Counted from the stretch's first letter, positions 14,388 through 24,795 are shown. The stretch: DNA of 25,038 nt from an uncultured Clostridia bacterium (GCA_946408145.1 CAMJQX010000003.1:1-25038), one strand, 5' to 3'. The notes: a model not told the origin generated them from the sequence alone. Program-made: numbers and translations.

Positions 14388-15749
14388 TCAGCGGGCCTCC
14401 GCCTCTTTCATCCGCCGCAGGGAGGCGCGCAGGAAGGGCAGGCACAGCAGGAAGGTCAGCACGTCCGCCCAGGCCTGGGTCATCTCCACGCCGCGCAGGC
14501 CGAAGAGCCGCGGCAGCGTCAGGATCAGCGGGATGAAGAAGATGCCGTTTCGCGCGGAGGAGGTGATGCTCGAACGCAGGCCCTGGCCGCTCGCCTGGAG
14601 CATCATATTGGTCAGGATCGAGGTCGCCATCAGCGGCAGCGCCGAAGCCTGCCAGCGCAGCGCGGTCGCCCCGACGGCGATCACGGCGGGGTCGTTGCGG
14701 AAAAAGGCGATGATCCGCGTCGGGAACAGGAGGCAGAGCAGAGACGCCGCGCTCATCAGGATCGTACCGTATTTGAGGCAGAAGAAAAAGCCTTCGCGCA
14801 CGCGGCCGTAGAGCTTCGCGCCGTAGTTGAAGGAGCAGACGGGCTGATAGCCCTGGCCGAAGCCGATGAGCGCGGAGCTGAGGAGCATCATGACCCGGTT
14901 GACAATGGACATGCCGGCGATCGCCGCGTCCCCGCCGCAGGCGTTGGCATAGCGGTTGAGCAGCACGACCGCGATCGCGGCCATCCCCTGCCGCACGAGC
15001 GAGGGCAGGCCGCCGTTTACGATCTGGAGCAGATTATGCGCGCTCAGGCGTACGTTCCGCAGGTCCAGGCGTATGTTCTCGCCCCGGCGGCTGCCGACGA
15101 GCAGCGTGCAGAAGCCGATGAACTGTCCGCTGATCGTGGCGATGGCCGCGCCGGGGATGCCGAGCCCGAAGCCGAACATCAGAAGCGGGTCGAGACCGAT
15201 GTTGACCACAGCGCCGCACATCAGGCCGATCATGGCGTAGAAGGCGCTGCCCTGAAAGCGGAGCTGGTTGTTGATGACGCACTGGCCCATCATGAAGGGC
15301 GCGCCGAGCAGGATGATGCGCAGATAGGAGACCGTCTCCTCCCGGGTCGAATCTGTCGCGCCGAGCAGGTCTGCGAAGGGCCGCACGAAGAGCCTGCCGA
15401 AGAGAGCGAGCAGCACGCCGAGGATCAGCGCGAGCACGAAGCCCGTGGCGGCGATCTCATCGGCCTTTTTGCGCTCCCCCGCCCCGAGCAGGCGCGAGAG
15501 ATAGTTCCCGGAGCCCTGGCCGCAGAAAAAGCCCATGGCCTGAATGATGGCCATGACGGAGAAGACAAGGCCCACCGCCGCGGTGCCCTGGGTCGAGATG
15601 CGGCCGACGAAATAGGTGTCGGCCGAATTGTAGATGCCGGTGACGAGCATGCTGAGGATCGTCGGCCCGGCGAGCGTGCAGATGAGCTTCGGCACGGGCG
15701 TCTCGGTCAGATAGGCGCGCCTGTCGCCCTTGAACGGTCTCAGCCCCAT
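14388..15749 (-). CDS. MATE family efflux transporter
   Basis: This 453-residue inner-membrane protein belongs to the MATE drug/Na+ or H+ antiporters. It shows about 12 hydrophobic helices in two halves, with the family segments PVPKLICTLAGPTILSM and YNSADTYFVGRI near residues 18-51 and FNYGAKLYGRVREG in the second half. The ATG at 15749 follows AAAGGG and lies inside the 3' end of the HAD gene (10-bp overlap). It ends the ligA-vanZ-ATPase-HAD-MATE cluster and is followed by an 18-bp hairpin. The exported substrate cannot be told from sequence. Confidence 0.93.
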   Translation of the reverse strand: MGLRPFKGDRRAYLTETPVPKLICTLAGPTILSMLVTGIYNSADTYFVGRISTQGTAAVGLVFSVMAIIQAMGFFCGQGSGNYLSRLLGAGERKKADEIAATGFVLALILGVLLALFGRLFVRPFADLLGATDSTREETVSYLRIILLGAPFMMGQCVINNQLRFQGSAFYAMIGLMCGAVVNIGLDPLLMFGFGLGIPGAAIATISGQFIGFCTLLVGSRRGENIRLDLRNVRLSAHNLLQIVNGGLPSLVRQGMAAIAVVLLNRYANACGGDAAIAGMSIVNRVMMLLSSALIGFGQGYQPVCSFNYGAKLYGRVREGFFFCLKYGTILMSAASLLCLLFPTRIIAFFRNDPAVIAVGATALRWQASALPLMATSILTNMMLQASGQGLRSSITSSARNGIFFIPLILTLPRLFGLRGVEMTQAWADVLTFLLCLPFLRASLRRMKEAEAR

Positions 15750-16327
15750 TTATTTCCCTTTCTCTCCGGCCAGGGCTCCATCACCCCGCGCCCGAGGATC
15801 AGATACGCGCGCTCGGCGAGCCGCGCCATCGGGAAATCCGTGATCGAGTCGGAGTAGAACGCGTCGACGCGCTCACCGGGATACTCGCGATAGAAGCGCG
15901 TCACCTTCTCATGGTCGTGGCAGTTTTTGCCGAGGATCCGGCCGGTATGCCTGTCCATGCGCGTCGCGATCAGGCGCACGCCGAGCCTCTCCGCCGCGGG
16001 GCGGAGCAGGAATTCCGGCGAGGCGGAGAGGATCAGATCGTCGCTGCGCTTGCGAAGGAGATACCATTCCGAGATCCCCTTGTCGAAATTCTCCGCCCAG
16101 AACTCCTCCACGACGCGGTCCACGTCGTCCAGATACGGGAGGAAGGAGAAGAGCTTCTCCTTGAGCGCGCGCGTCTCGCAGAGGCTGAGGAGCTTCAGGA
16201 CGCCGGTCAGCCCGGCGCCGGGCAGGGCGCGCAGCACGGCCCGGGGATAGCGCCGCAGACAGTGCATGACGAAAAGATAGGAGCTGTCGGGGAAAAAGAC
16301 AGTCAGGTCAAAATCGTAGCAATTCAT
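15740..16327 (-). CDS. HAD superfamily phosphatase (HAD-IB-like)
   Basis: This 195-residue cytoplasmic protein has the four HAD motifs: DFDLT (residues 5-9) with nucleophile D5 and acid D7, LILSAS as motif II, a Lys in LGKNCHDHEK as the likely motif III region, and SDSITDFPM as motif IV. An all-helical cap between motifs I and II is typical of the phosphoserine-phosphatase-like IB group. The ATG at 16327 begins one base after the P-type ATPase stop; a TTG at 16336 is an alternative that adds three residues. The substrate is unknown. Its catalytic residues are intact, unlike the neighbouring ATPase, which is itself built on a HAD domain. Confidence 0.88.
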   Translation of the reverse strand: MNCYDFDLTVFFPDSSYLFVMHCLRRYPRAVLRALPGAGLTGVLKLLSLCETRALKEKLFSFLPYLDDVDRVVEEFWAENFDKGISEWYLLRKRSDDLILSASPEFLLRPAAERLGVRLIATRMDRHTGRILGKNCHDHEKVTRFYREYPGERVDAFYSDSITDFPMARLAERAYLILGRGVMEPWPERKGNKWG

Positions 16328-16328
16328 A

Positions 16329-18299
16329 TCATTCAACCGTATAGCAGCGGAGCGAATTGAGCGCGGTCAGCACCGTGACGAGCGCGTCGGAGGCCGCGGC
16401 GATGGACACGGGAACCGCGTCGAAGGCCGCGAGGATCAGCAGCAGCGCCTTGACGGCGCAGCAGAGGATGATGTTCTGCCGGACGGCGTGCCAGGCGGTG
16501 GCAACGATGTGCTGCAGCTGCGGCAGGCGGCGGATCTCGCCGGACATGACGCAGACGTCGGCCTTGTCGACGCCGTCGTCGAAGCGCAGCGCGTCCATCG
16601 CGATGCCCACCTGCGCCGCGTCGAAGAGCGGCGCGTCGTGGATGCCGTCGCCCACGTAGGCGAGGGTGCCCCTGTCGCCGAGGCCCTGCATCAAAAAATG
16701 CAGCGCGGACAGCTTCCCCTCCGGGGAGAGCTCGGAGCGCACCATGTCGAAATTGAGCGCGGCGGCAATGTTTTTGGAGACGGAGATCACGTCCCCCGTC
16801 AGCATGACCATCTGCTCGACGCCCTGGGCGCGCAGATCCTCCACCGCGTCGAAGGCCCCGTCGCGCAGCTTGTCGCTGAGCAGGATATGGCCCCAGTACG
16901 CGCTGTCGACCGCGACATGGATCGCGGAGCCGGCGCGCGTCGGCGTCTGGAAGGTGATGCCGTGGTCGTGCATCAGCGCGGCGTTGCCCACATAGACGTG
17001 CCGCCCGGCGAAAAAGGCGGAGACGCCGCGGCCCGGGATCTCCTCGAGCTGCGTGACGCCCGCGGCGATCTCGCTCGTGCAGCCGCCGGCGCGGCGCAGG
17101 GCCTCGCCGATCGGGTTGCGGGCATGGCTCTCGGCCGCCGCGGCGACGCCGAGCAGCTCCGCCTCGCCTACGCCGACGGGAAAGACGTCGGTGACTTCAA
17201 AGCGCCCCTCGGTGATGACGCCGGTCTTGCCGAAGACCATGGTCTTGAGCCGCGCAAGGCGCTCGACGATGCTCTTGCCGAAAACGCGCACGCCGCGGCG
17301 CTCGGCCGAGAGCAGCGCGCCCTCAAAGCACAGCGGCACCGAGATCAGCAGCGCGCAGGGCGAAGAGAGCAGCAGGAAGATCAGCGCGCGGCGCAGGCAG
17401 CCCGTCCAGTCCCCCGTGAAGAGCGGCAGGATCACGCCCAGCAGCAGCGCGCAGACGGCAGCGGCGGGCGTATAGATCGCCGCGTAGCGGTTGAGGCGGG
17501 TCTCGAGGATGGAATCCATCGCCCGCGCCTGCTCGAAGCTCGTCAGGCGCAGCGCGGCGGCGGAATCGGCGAAGCTCTTCTCGGCGCGCATGGTCAGCGG
17601 CTGATCCAGATTCACGAAGCCGGAACGGAGCTTGCTGCCGACGGAAGCTTCGATCGCGTCCTCCTCCCCGGTCAGGGCGGAGCGGTCCACACGGCTCTCG
17701 CCGGAGAGCACTTCGCCGTCGACCGGGACGCACTCGCCCGCCTCGACGCGCAGCACGTCGCCGACCGCGACGTTCTCCGGCAGGGTCTCCGCCGCCTCTT
17801 CGCCGCGCAGGATGACGGCTTTGCCGGGCAGGATGCGCCGCAGCTGGTCTACACCTCTGTCGCAGCGGGCCAGCACATAGCCCTGCGTGAGCTCTCCCGC
17901 GCGGATCATGAGCAGGCTGAAGGCACCGGCCGCATACTCGCCGATGCCGAAGGCGACAGCCGCCGCGATCAGGAACAGCAGGCCCTCGTCCGGGAGCTTT
18001 TTGTTCACGATGCGGATCAGGCAGCGCCGCAGCAGGTCAAAGGCCGAGCAGAGCGCCGAGGCGCCGAGCAGCAGGAGCTTGACCCAGGCCGGGCCGCGCA
18101 GCAGGAAGCCGACCAGAAACAGCAGCGCCGCGGCCAGCACCGGGATCATCGCACGCAGCGAGAACTCGCGCAGATAGCGCTTCTTCGTCTGCCCGAAGCG
18201 GAAGTCCACCACCCGCGGCAGCGCCTCCGTGTCGATCTCCGGCAGCCGGATCCTTTTCTTTGTTTTCTTCTCTTTTTCCGGGGCAAGATGCTTTGCCAT
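16329..18299 (-). CDS. P-type ATPase-like protein lacking the phosphorylated Asp (putative pseudo-pump)
   Basis: The 656-residue protein has the layout of heavy-metal (P1B) ATPases without an N-terminal metal-binding domain: membrane helices at about 50-66, 72-90, 106-134 and 275-325, an actuator loop with ALTGE (208-212), a membrane motif SPC (313-315), the TGD motif (501-503) and a hinge GDGIHDAP (550-557). The invariant phosphorylation motif DKTGT is GKTGV at 357-361, with codon GGC at 17231-17229; Gly cannot form the aspartyl-phosphate. Further drift: the usual CPC/TPC-type motif is SPC, GDGIND is GDGIHD, and the HP motif reads HARNP. The frame is full-length with normal codon use. Upstream is a palindrome (18316-18331) and GGGAGAGAG before the ATG. 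It may be a non-transporting regulator, or the single base could be an assembly error. Confidence 0.85.
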   Translation of the reverse strand: MAKHLAPEKEKKTKKRIRLPEIDTEALPRVVDFRFGQTKKRYLREFSLRAMIPVLAAALLFLVGFLLRGPAWVKLLLLGASALCSAFDLLRRCLIRIVNKKLPDEGLLFLIAAAVAFGIGEYAAGAFSLLMIRAGELTQGYVLARCDRGVDQLRRILPGKAVILRGEEAAETLPENVAVGDVLRVEAGECVPVDGEVLSGESRVDRSALTGEEDAIEASVGSKLRSGFVNLDQPLTMRAEKSFADSAAALRLTSFEQARAMDSILETRLNRYAAIYTPAAAVCALLLGVILPLFTGDWTGCLRRALIFLLLSSPCALLISVPLCFEGALLSAERRGVRVFGKSIVERLARLKTMVFGKTGVITEGRFEVTDVFPVGVGEAELLGVAAAAESHARNPIGEALRRAGGCTSEIAAGVTQLEEIPGRGVSAFFAGRHVYVGNAALMHDHGITFQTPTRAGSAIHVAVDSAYWGHILLSDKLRDGAFDAVEDLRAQGVEQMVMLTGDVISVSKNIAAALNFDMVRSELSPEGKLSALHFLMQGLGDRGTLAYVGDGIHDAPLFDAAQVGIAMDALRFDDGVDKADVCVMSGEIRRLPQLQHIVATAWHAVRQNIILCCAVKALLLILAAFDAVPVSIAAASDALVTVLTALNSLRCYTVE

Positions 18300-18341
18300 T
18301 TTTCTCTCTCCCGTGCCGCTCCGCGGAGCGGTAATTGATTG

Positions 18342-20860
<2,519 letters not shown>

Positions 20861-20863
20861 TCA

Positions 20864-21526
20864 CTAATAACTCACGAAGGTCTCCGGGACCTGGCCGACG
20901 ACGATGGTGTCCGCGATCAGGACCTGGGACTGCACCTGCGTGCTGCGCGTGCCCCAGGGCACCACCACGTCGATATCGACGCAGACGGTCAGGAGCAGGC
21001 GGTGCTTGGTCTGGTTGATGCCGGCCGAGACGATGCTGTTGTCGAAGCCAACGCGGGAAGAGGTCAGCATCAGGATCTCCACCGGCACCTCCGGCCCGCG
21101 GCCCATCAGCAGGCTCACGCCGCTCAGGCTGCCCGCCGGGATCTTCACGGTCAGCGTGCGGTTTTCCGCCGTGCCGACCACGTTTTCGAGGATCGCGGCG
21201 GACAGGGCGTTGACCGCGCCCATGTCGGCGCTGACGGCGGCGATTTCCCCGGCCTCGTTCTTTTCAAAGCTCACATAGCGCAGGGAGGCGAAATCCTCCT
21301 GCGACAGCACGCGCGCGACGACGCGGTTGACCTCGGCCGAGACCAGATCGGCCGCGTCCGAGACCGCGATCTGCGTGGCAAGCTCGCTCAAAAAGCGGCC
21401 CGCGAAGCCGAGAAAGCACAGCAGCAGCGCAAGGCACAGCAGCAGAAGCGGAAAGCGGCGGCGCGTTCTCTCCCGCATCGGAAAGGTGACGCGGTGTTTT
21501 CGGAAAGGAAACGGCGCTTGATGCAT
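20864..21526 (-). CDS. yunB: Sporulation protein YunB
   Basis: YunB is needed for normal sporulation in B. subtilis, where it is expressed under sigma-E; its biochemical role is not established. The product has 220 residues from the ATG at 21526: a basic N-terminus, one membrane helix (about 25-41, LLLLCLALLLCFLGFAG), and an extracytoplasmic domain with the family pattern INQTKHRLLLTVCVDIDVVVPW near the C-terminus. The ATG is favoured by GGGGGTGAG at 21538-21530. In-frame ATGs 7 and 6 codons upstream lie on the promoter -10 or just after it. The start region forms a perfect hairpin (21520-21528 with 21537-21545). It lies 30 bp after the lyase-like gene. Confidence 0.9.
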   Translation of the reverse strand: MHQAPFPFRKHRVTFPMRERTRRRFPLLLLCLALLLCFLGFAGRFLSELATQIAVSDAADLVSAEVNRVVARVLSQEDFASLRYVSFEKNEAGEIAAVSADMGAVNALSAAILENVVGTAENRTLTVKIPAGSLSGVSLLMGRGPEVPVEILMLTSSRVGFDNSIVSAGINQTKHRLLLTVCVDIDVVVPWGTRSTQVQSQVLIADTIVVGQVPETFVSY

Positions 21527-21545
21527 GGTCTCACCCCCATGCATC

Positions 21546-21573
21546 ATTCTATGCGCTCATTCGTCCAGCATTG
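21546..21573 (-). promoter_or_regulatory. Possible sigma-E promoter of yunB
   Basis: CATAGAAT (21553-21546, minus strand) matches the sigma-E -10 consensus CATACAnT at all but one defined base, and shares CATAGAnT with the spoIIIA promoter. The -35 region at 13 bp (21573-21567) is weak. A start near 21539 would place the ribosome binding site in the first bases of the transcript. Confidence 0.4.
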
Positions 21574-22810
21574 CCGAGACGGCCATCATCACGCCGAGCT
21601 TGCCCGACTCGTAGGTCAGGCCGCCCTGCATGTAGACCGTATAGGGCGGGCGTATGGGCCCGTCGGCCGAGAGCTCTATGCTGCTGCCCTGGATGAAGGC
21701 GCCGGCCGCCATGATGACCGGGTCCTCGTAGCCCGGCATCTGCCAGGGCTCGGGCGTCACATAGGAGTCGACCGGCGCGCCGGCCTGGATGCCGAGGCAG
21801 AAGCGCTTCATGCGCTCGGGGCTGCCGAGCTTGAGCATCTGAATGATGTCGGAGCGCGGCTCGTCGACGCCGGGGCTGCTCTCAAGGCCGAGCTCCTCCG
21901 TCATCGCGGCGCAGAAGACGGCGGTCTTGAGCGCCTGCGCGACCGTGTGCGGCGCGAGGAAGAGGCCCTGGAACAGCAGGCGGTTATTGCCGAGCGTCGA
22001 GCCGCACTCCCCGCCGATGCCGGGGGTCGTCATGCGCATGGCCGCGCGCTCGACGAGCTCGGCGCGCCCGGCGATATATCCCCCCGTCGGGGCAACGCCG
22101 CCGCCGGGGTTCTTGATGAGCGAGCCCGCGATGAGGTCCGCCCCGACGTGGGTCGGCTCGATGACGTCGGTGAACTCGCCGTAGCAGTTGTCGACCATGA
22201 TGTGCGCGTCCGCATTGACCTCGCGCACGGCCCTGACGATCCCGCCGATCTCGGCGACGGACAGGGCCCGGCGGTCCTCGTAGCCGCGCGAGCGCTGGAT
22301 CATCACGCCGCGCACCTTCGGATCGGCGGCGGCGCGTCTGATGGCCGCGTAGTCCGGTCCGCCGTCGGGGGCGAGCTCGACCTGCGCGTAGTCGACGCCG
22401 TAGAATCTGAGGGAGCCGAAGGCGTTTCCCGTGAGGCCGATCGCGGTGCGCAGCGTGTCGTAAGGCGTGCCGGTGACGGCGAGCACGGTCTCTCCGGGCG
22501 CTGCCAGGGCGAACATCGCGGCGGTCAGGGCGTGCGTGCCGTTGACGAAGCCGAGCCGCACCAGGGCGCTTTCGGCGCCGAAGATCTGGGCGTAGATCTT
22601 ATCGAGCGTCTCGCGGCCGAGGTCGTCGTAGCCGTAGCCGGTAGTCCCGGCAAAGCAGGCGTCGGAGACGCGCTGATCCTGAAAGGCGGCCATGACGCGC
22701 AGGGTGTTTTGCTCCGCGACGCGCTCGATCTCGCGGAAGCGCTTTTCGCAGCGGGCCTCGGCCCTCTCGGCCATGGCGAAAACCTCGGGACGGATATCGG
22801 AAATCTTCAT
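21557..22810 (-). CDS. PLP-dependent methionine gamma-lyase-like protein (YnbB / aluminium resistance family)
   Basis: This 417-residue cytoplasmic protein is a fold-type I PLP enzyme of the YnbB group, annotated as methionine gamma-lyase family or aluminium resistance protein; the true substrate is not established. The PLP Lys is K233 in SLIKNPGGG, the ring-binding Asp is D207 in IMVDNCYGE, and TGYGYDDLGR (57-66) and VNGTHALTAAMF (89-100) are conserved. The ATG at 22810 begins MKISDIRPEVF with only a modest AGAAAGTGA upstream; the frame stays open further upstream, but that DNA is repeat-rich and not protein-like. It precedes yunB by 30 bp. Confidence 0.92.
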   Translation of the reverse strand: MKISDIRPEVFAMAERAEARCEKRFREIERVAEQNTLRVMAAFQDQRVSDACFAGTTGYGYDDLGRETLDKIYAQIFGAESALVRLGFVNGTHALTAAMFALAAPGETVLAVTGTPYDTLRTAIGLTGNAFGSLRFYGVDYAQVELAPDGGPDYAAIRRAAADPKVRGVMIQRSRGYEDRRALSVAEIGGIVRAVREVNADAHIMVDNCYGEFTDVIEPTHVGADLIAGSLIKNPGGGVAPTGGYIAGRAELVERAAMRMTTPGIGGECGSTLGNNRLLFQGLFLAPHTVAQALKTAVFCAAMTEELGLESSPGVDEPRSDIIQMLKLGSPERMKRFCLGIQAGAPVDSYVTPEPWQMPGYEDPVIMAAGAFIQGSSIELSADGPIRPPYTVYMQGGLTYESGKLGVMMAVSAMLDE

Positions 22811-22851
22811 GAAAGCATCGTCACTTTCTGTATGGTGATGGGCGCATGCGG

Positions 22852-22920
22852 GCGTCCGTATCTCCTGAAAACTGAAAACTGAGACGGCGGGCTGCCGAGG
22901 GCGACAGCCCATACGGACGC
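22852..22920. repeat. Nested inverted repeats downstream of murD
   Basis: GCGTCCGTAT (22852-22861) and ATACGGACGC (22911-22920) form a perfect 10-bp inverted repeat. Inside is a hairpin GGGCTG (22889-22894) / CAGCCC (22905-22910). It opens the 472-bp gene-free stretch 22811-23282, in which I see repeats but no gene. Confidence 0.75.
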
Positions 22921-22982
22921 AATTGGAAACACGGCAACACCGTAGTTCCGATTCACGAATCGCCCGCGTCAGGCACCCGTAG

Positions 22983-23004
22983 GGGACGCCGCCCCAGGCG
23001 TCCC
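22983..23004. repeat. 8-bp stem hairpin
   Basis: GGGACGCC (22983-22990) and GGCGTCCC (22997-23004) pair perfectly around a 6-nt loop. No T-run follows. It is one of several GC-rich palindromes in this block. Confidence 0.7.
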
Positions 23005-23023
23005 GCGTGGGCCAGTGAACAAG

Positions 23024-23147
23024 CCTTCCCCGCGCACGGGGAAGGTGGCCCGAAGGGCCGGATGAGGTCTCTTTTGACACGGAGCGCGCCGACAAACAAG
23101 GGGACCTCATCAGTCGCTCCGCGACAGCTTCCCCGTGCGCGGGGAAG
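23024..23147. repeat. Composite palindromic element (MITE- or REP-like)
   Basis: The outer 20-bp arms 23025-23044 and 23128-23147 are exact reverse complements, and each arm is itself a hairpin (CTTCCCC/GGGGAAG). Inside lie matching secondary hairpins (GGCCC/GGGCC at 23047-23059 and GTCGC/GCGAC at 23113-23125) and a 9-bp inverted pair GATGAGGTC (23061-23069) / GACCTCATC (23103-23111). The centre (23070-23102) has no visible structure or gene. The symmetric build suggests a small mobile or dispersed element. Similar hairpin sequences are, from memory, frequent in gut Clostridia; copy number was not tested. Confidence 0.8.
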
Positions 23148-23158
23148 CCGGCGCATGC

Positions 23159-23177
23159 CCCCCTTGCCTAAAGGGGG
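23159..23177. repeat. GC hairpin next to the composite element
   Basis: CCCCCTT (23159-23165) and AAGGGGG (23171-23177) form a perfect 7-bp stem with loop GCCTA. It lies 11 bases beyond the composite palindrome and may be part of the same element. Confidence 0.65.
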
Positions 23178-23218
23178 CCAAAACGGAACGCACATTTACG
23201 CGCGTCTCCCGTCTCCTA

Positions 23219-23242
23219 GGCGCTAGGCACTCGGCGCTAGGC
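23219..23242. repeat. Short direct repeat, unit GGCGCTAGGC
   Basis: GGCGCTAGGC occurs at 23219-23228 and 23233-23242 (period 14), with further partial copies of CTAGG just upstream. It lies about 40 bp after the murD stop codon in transcription order. Confidence 0.65.
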
Positions 23243-23282
23243 GCTGTCACGCATCTCCTGAAAACCGAAAACCGCGAAGCCG

Positions 23283-24677
23283 CTACAGGGCGTTCACGAT
23301 GCGCTTGAAGCACTCGCCGCGCTCGGCGAAGTTTTTGAAATGATCGAAGGAGGCGCAGGCCGGGGAGAAGAGCACCACGTCTCCCGCCTCGGCGAAGGCG
23401 GCCGCTGAAAGGACGTTCTCGGTGAAATCCTCGTGCAGCTCGAAGCAGAGCCCGCTCTCGCGGTAGTACGGGGAGTTCACGATGGCGTCCTTGATCTTCA
23501 TGGCCGTGTCGCCGGTCAGGAAGACGCGCTTGGCTCTCCGGCACAGCTCGTCGCCGAGCTCATCGAAGGCGATCTGCTTGTCATAGCCGCCGCAGAGGAC
23601 GATGGGCTTTACGGTCATGGCCCTGAGCCCCGCGATCGTGCGCGAGGGGCTGGAGCCGATGGAGTCGTTGATGTACTTCACGCCGTCCTTGACGCGCACG
23701 AGCTCGAGCCGGTGCTCGACGCCGCTGAATTCCATGGCGATGCGCCGGCAGACCTCCGGTGGGACGAGGCCGTCCGTTGCCTCGAAGGCGGCGAGGTAGT
23801 TGAGCACGTTGTGCTCCCCCGGCAGCTTGATCTCGCTGCGGCGCATGATGGATACGCGCTCGCCGCCGTGCAGGCGGAAGATCTCGTCCCCTTCGCGGAA
23901 GCAGCCCTCGAGCGCCGCCTTGCCGTTCTGGAAATACGTGACGCGTCCGGGCGCCATCGCGGCGTAATACGGGGCGTGAGCGTCGTCCGCCTGCAGGACG
24001 AGCTTGTCCTCCGGGCGCTGGCGGAGGAAGATGGAGGCCTTCGCGTCGACATAGTCCTGAAAGTCCCTGTGCTTGTCGAGATGATTCGGCGAGAGGTTCG
24101 TGATGACCGCGACGTCCGGGCGGCAGACCATGCTGTGCAGCTGGAAGGAGCTCAGCTCCAGCACGGCTATGTCCTCCGGCCGGAAATCGGGCAGCTCGCA
24201 CAGCAGAGGCTTGCCGATGTTGCCGCCGAGATGCACGCGATAGCCCGCGGCCTTGAGCAGCTCGGATATGATCGTGGTCGTGGTCGTCTTGCCGTCGCTG
24301 CCGGTGACGGCGATCACGCGGCAGGGGCAGAGCGCGAAAAAGACCTCCATCTCCGAGGTGACGACGCTGCCGCGCGCCTTCGCCGCCTCGAGATGCGCCT
24401 CGAAGGGCATGAGGCCGGGCGTGCGGAAGATGAGATCCTCCGTCAGCCCCTCCAGATAATCAGCGCCCAGGCGGAAGCGGCAGCCCAGGGCGCGCAGCCT
24501 CTCGCCGGTCCCGCCCAGCTCCGCGAAGCCGCGCTTGTCGCAGGCCGTCACGCTGCAGCCGCTTTGCAGCAGCAGCTCGATGAGCGGCGTGTTGCTCACG
24601 CCGATGCCGATGACCGCGATGCTTTTGTTTTTGATGGAATCCACATATTCCCGCAGCGTCAAATCTCTTCGCCTCAC
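23283..24677 (-). CDS. murD: UDP-N-acetylmuramoyl-L-alanine--D-glutamate ligase MurD
   Basis: MurD adds D-glutamate to UDP-MurNAc-L-Ala in peptidoglycan synthesis, using ATP. The 464-residue protein has an N-terminal Rossmann domain with AVIGIGVSNTPLI (21-33), the P-loop GSDGKTTT (126-133), ELSSFQL, NLSPNHLDKH, NDSIGSSPSRT and GGYDKQ, and ends with SPACASFDHFKNFAERG, all expected. The start is GTG at 24677, 11 bases after GGGAGG; TTG at 24662 (giving MTLREYVDS) is an alternative that resembles relatives. An ATG at 24687-24685 opens only a two-codon frame before the GTG. A consensus promoter lies at 24758-24786. No other mur genes are adjacent. Confidence 0.95.
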   Translation of the reverse strand: MRRRDLTLREYVDSIKNKSIAVIGIGVSNTPLIELLLQSGCSVTACDKRGFAELGGTGERLRALGCRFRLGADYLEGLTEDLIFRTPGLMPFEAHLEAAKARGSVVTSEMEVFFALCPCRVIAVTGSDGKTTTTTIISELLKAAGYRVHLGGNIGKPLLCELPDFRPEDIAVLELSSFQLHSMVCRPDVAVITNLSPNHLDKHRDFQDYVDAKASIFLRQRPEDKLVLQADDAHAPYYAAMAPGRVTYFQNGKAALEGCFREGDEIFRLHGGERVSIMRRSEIKLPGEHNVLNYLAAFEATDGLVPPEVCRRIAMEFSGVEHRLELVRVKDGVKYINDSIGSSPSRTIAGLRAMTVKPIVLCGGYDKQIAFDELGDELCRRAKRVFLTGDTAMKIKDAIVNSPYYRESGLCFELHEDFTENVLSAAAFAEAGDVVLFSPACASFDHFKNFAERGECFKRIVNAL

Positions 24678-24757
24678 TATATCATGATCCTCCCGAAGGC
24701 ACGCGCAACAGCATATGGTGTCCGGCGCGGCGGGGAGCCTGATTGCGTATCTAATTT

Positions 24758-24786
24758 ATTATATCCCTTTTCTGCGCCGATGACAA
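24758..24786 (-). promoter_or_regulatory. Sigma-A promoter of murD
   Basis: TTGTCA (24786-24781), a 17-bp spacer and TATAAT (24763-24758) on the minus strand give a near-consensus promoter, with a start near 24751 and a leader of about 74 bases. Confidence 0.8.
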
Positions 24787-24795
24787 GAATATTTG

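Larger units (their letters stand above)
22861..23274. repeat. Imperfect 21-bp direct repeats flanking the intergenic block
   Basis: TCTCCTGAAAACTGAAAACTG (22861-22881, in two parts of an internal GAAAACT repeat) recurs at 23254-23274 with C for T at two positions. The pair brackets almost the whole gene-free stretch. They could be copies of a dispersed motif or traces of an insertion. Confidence 0.65.

Noticed and set aside
22953..23195. Short minus-strand open frames inside the repeat block
   Set aside because: They run through palindromes, are rich in Arg, Gly and Pro, and have no start signals.
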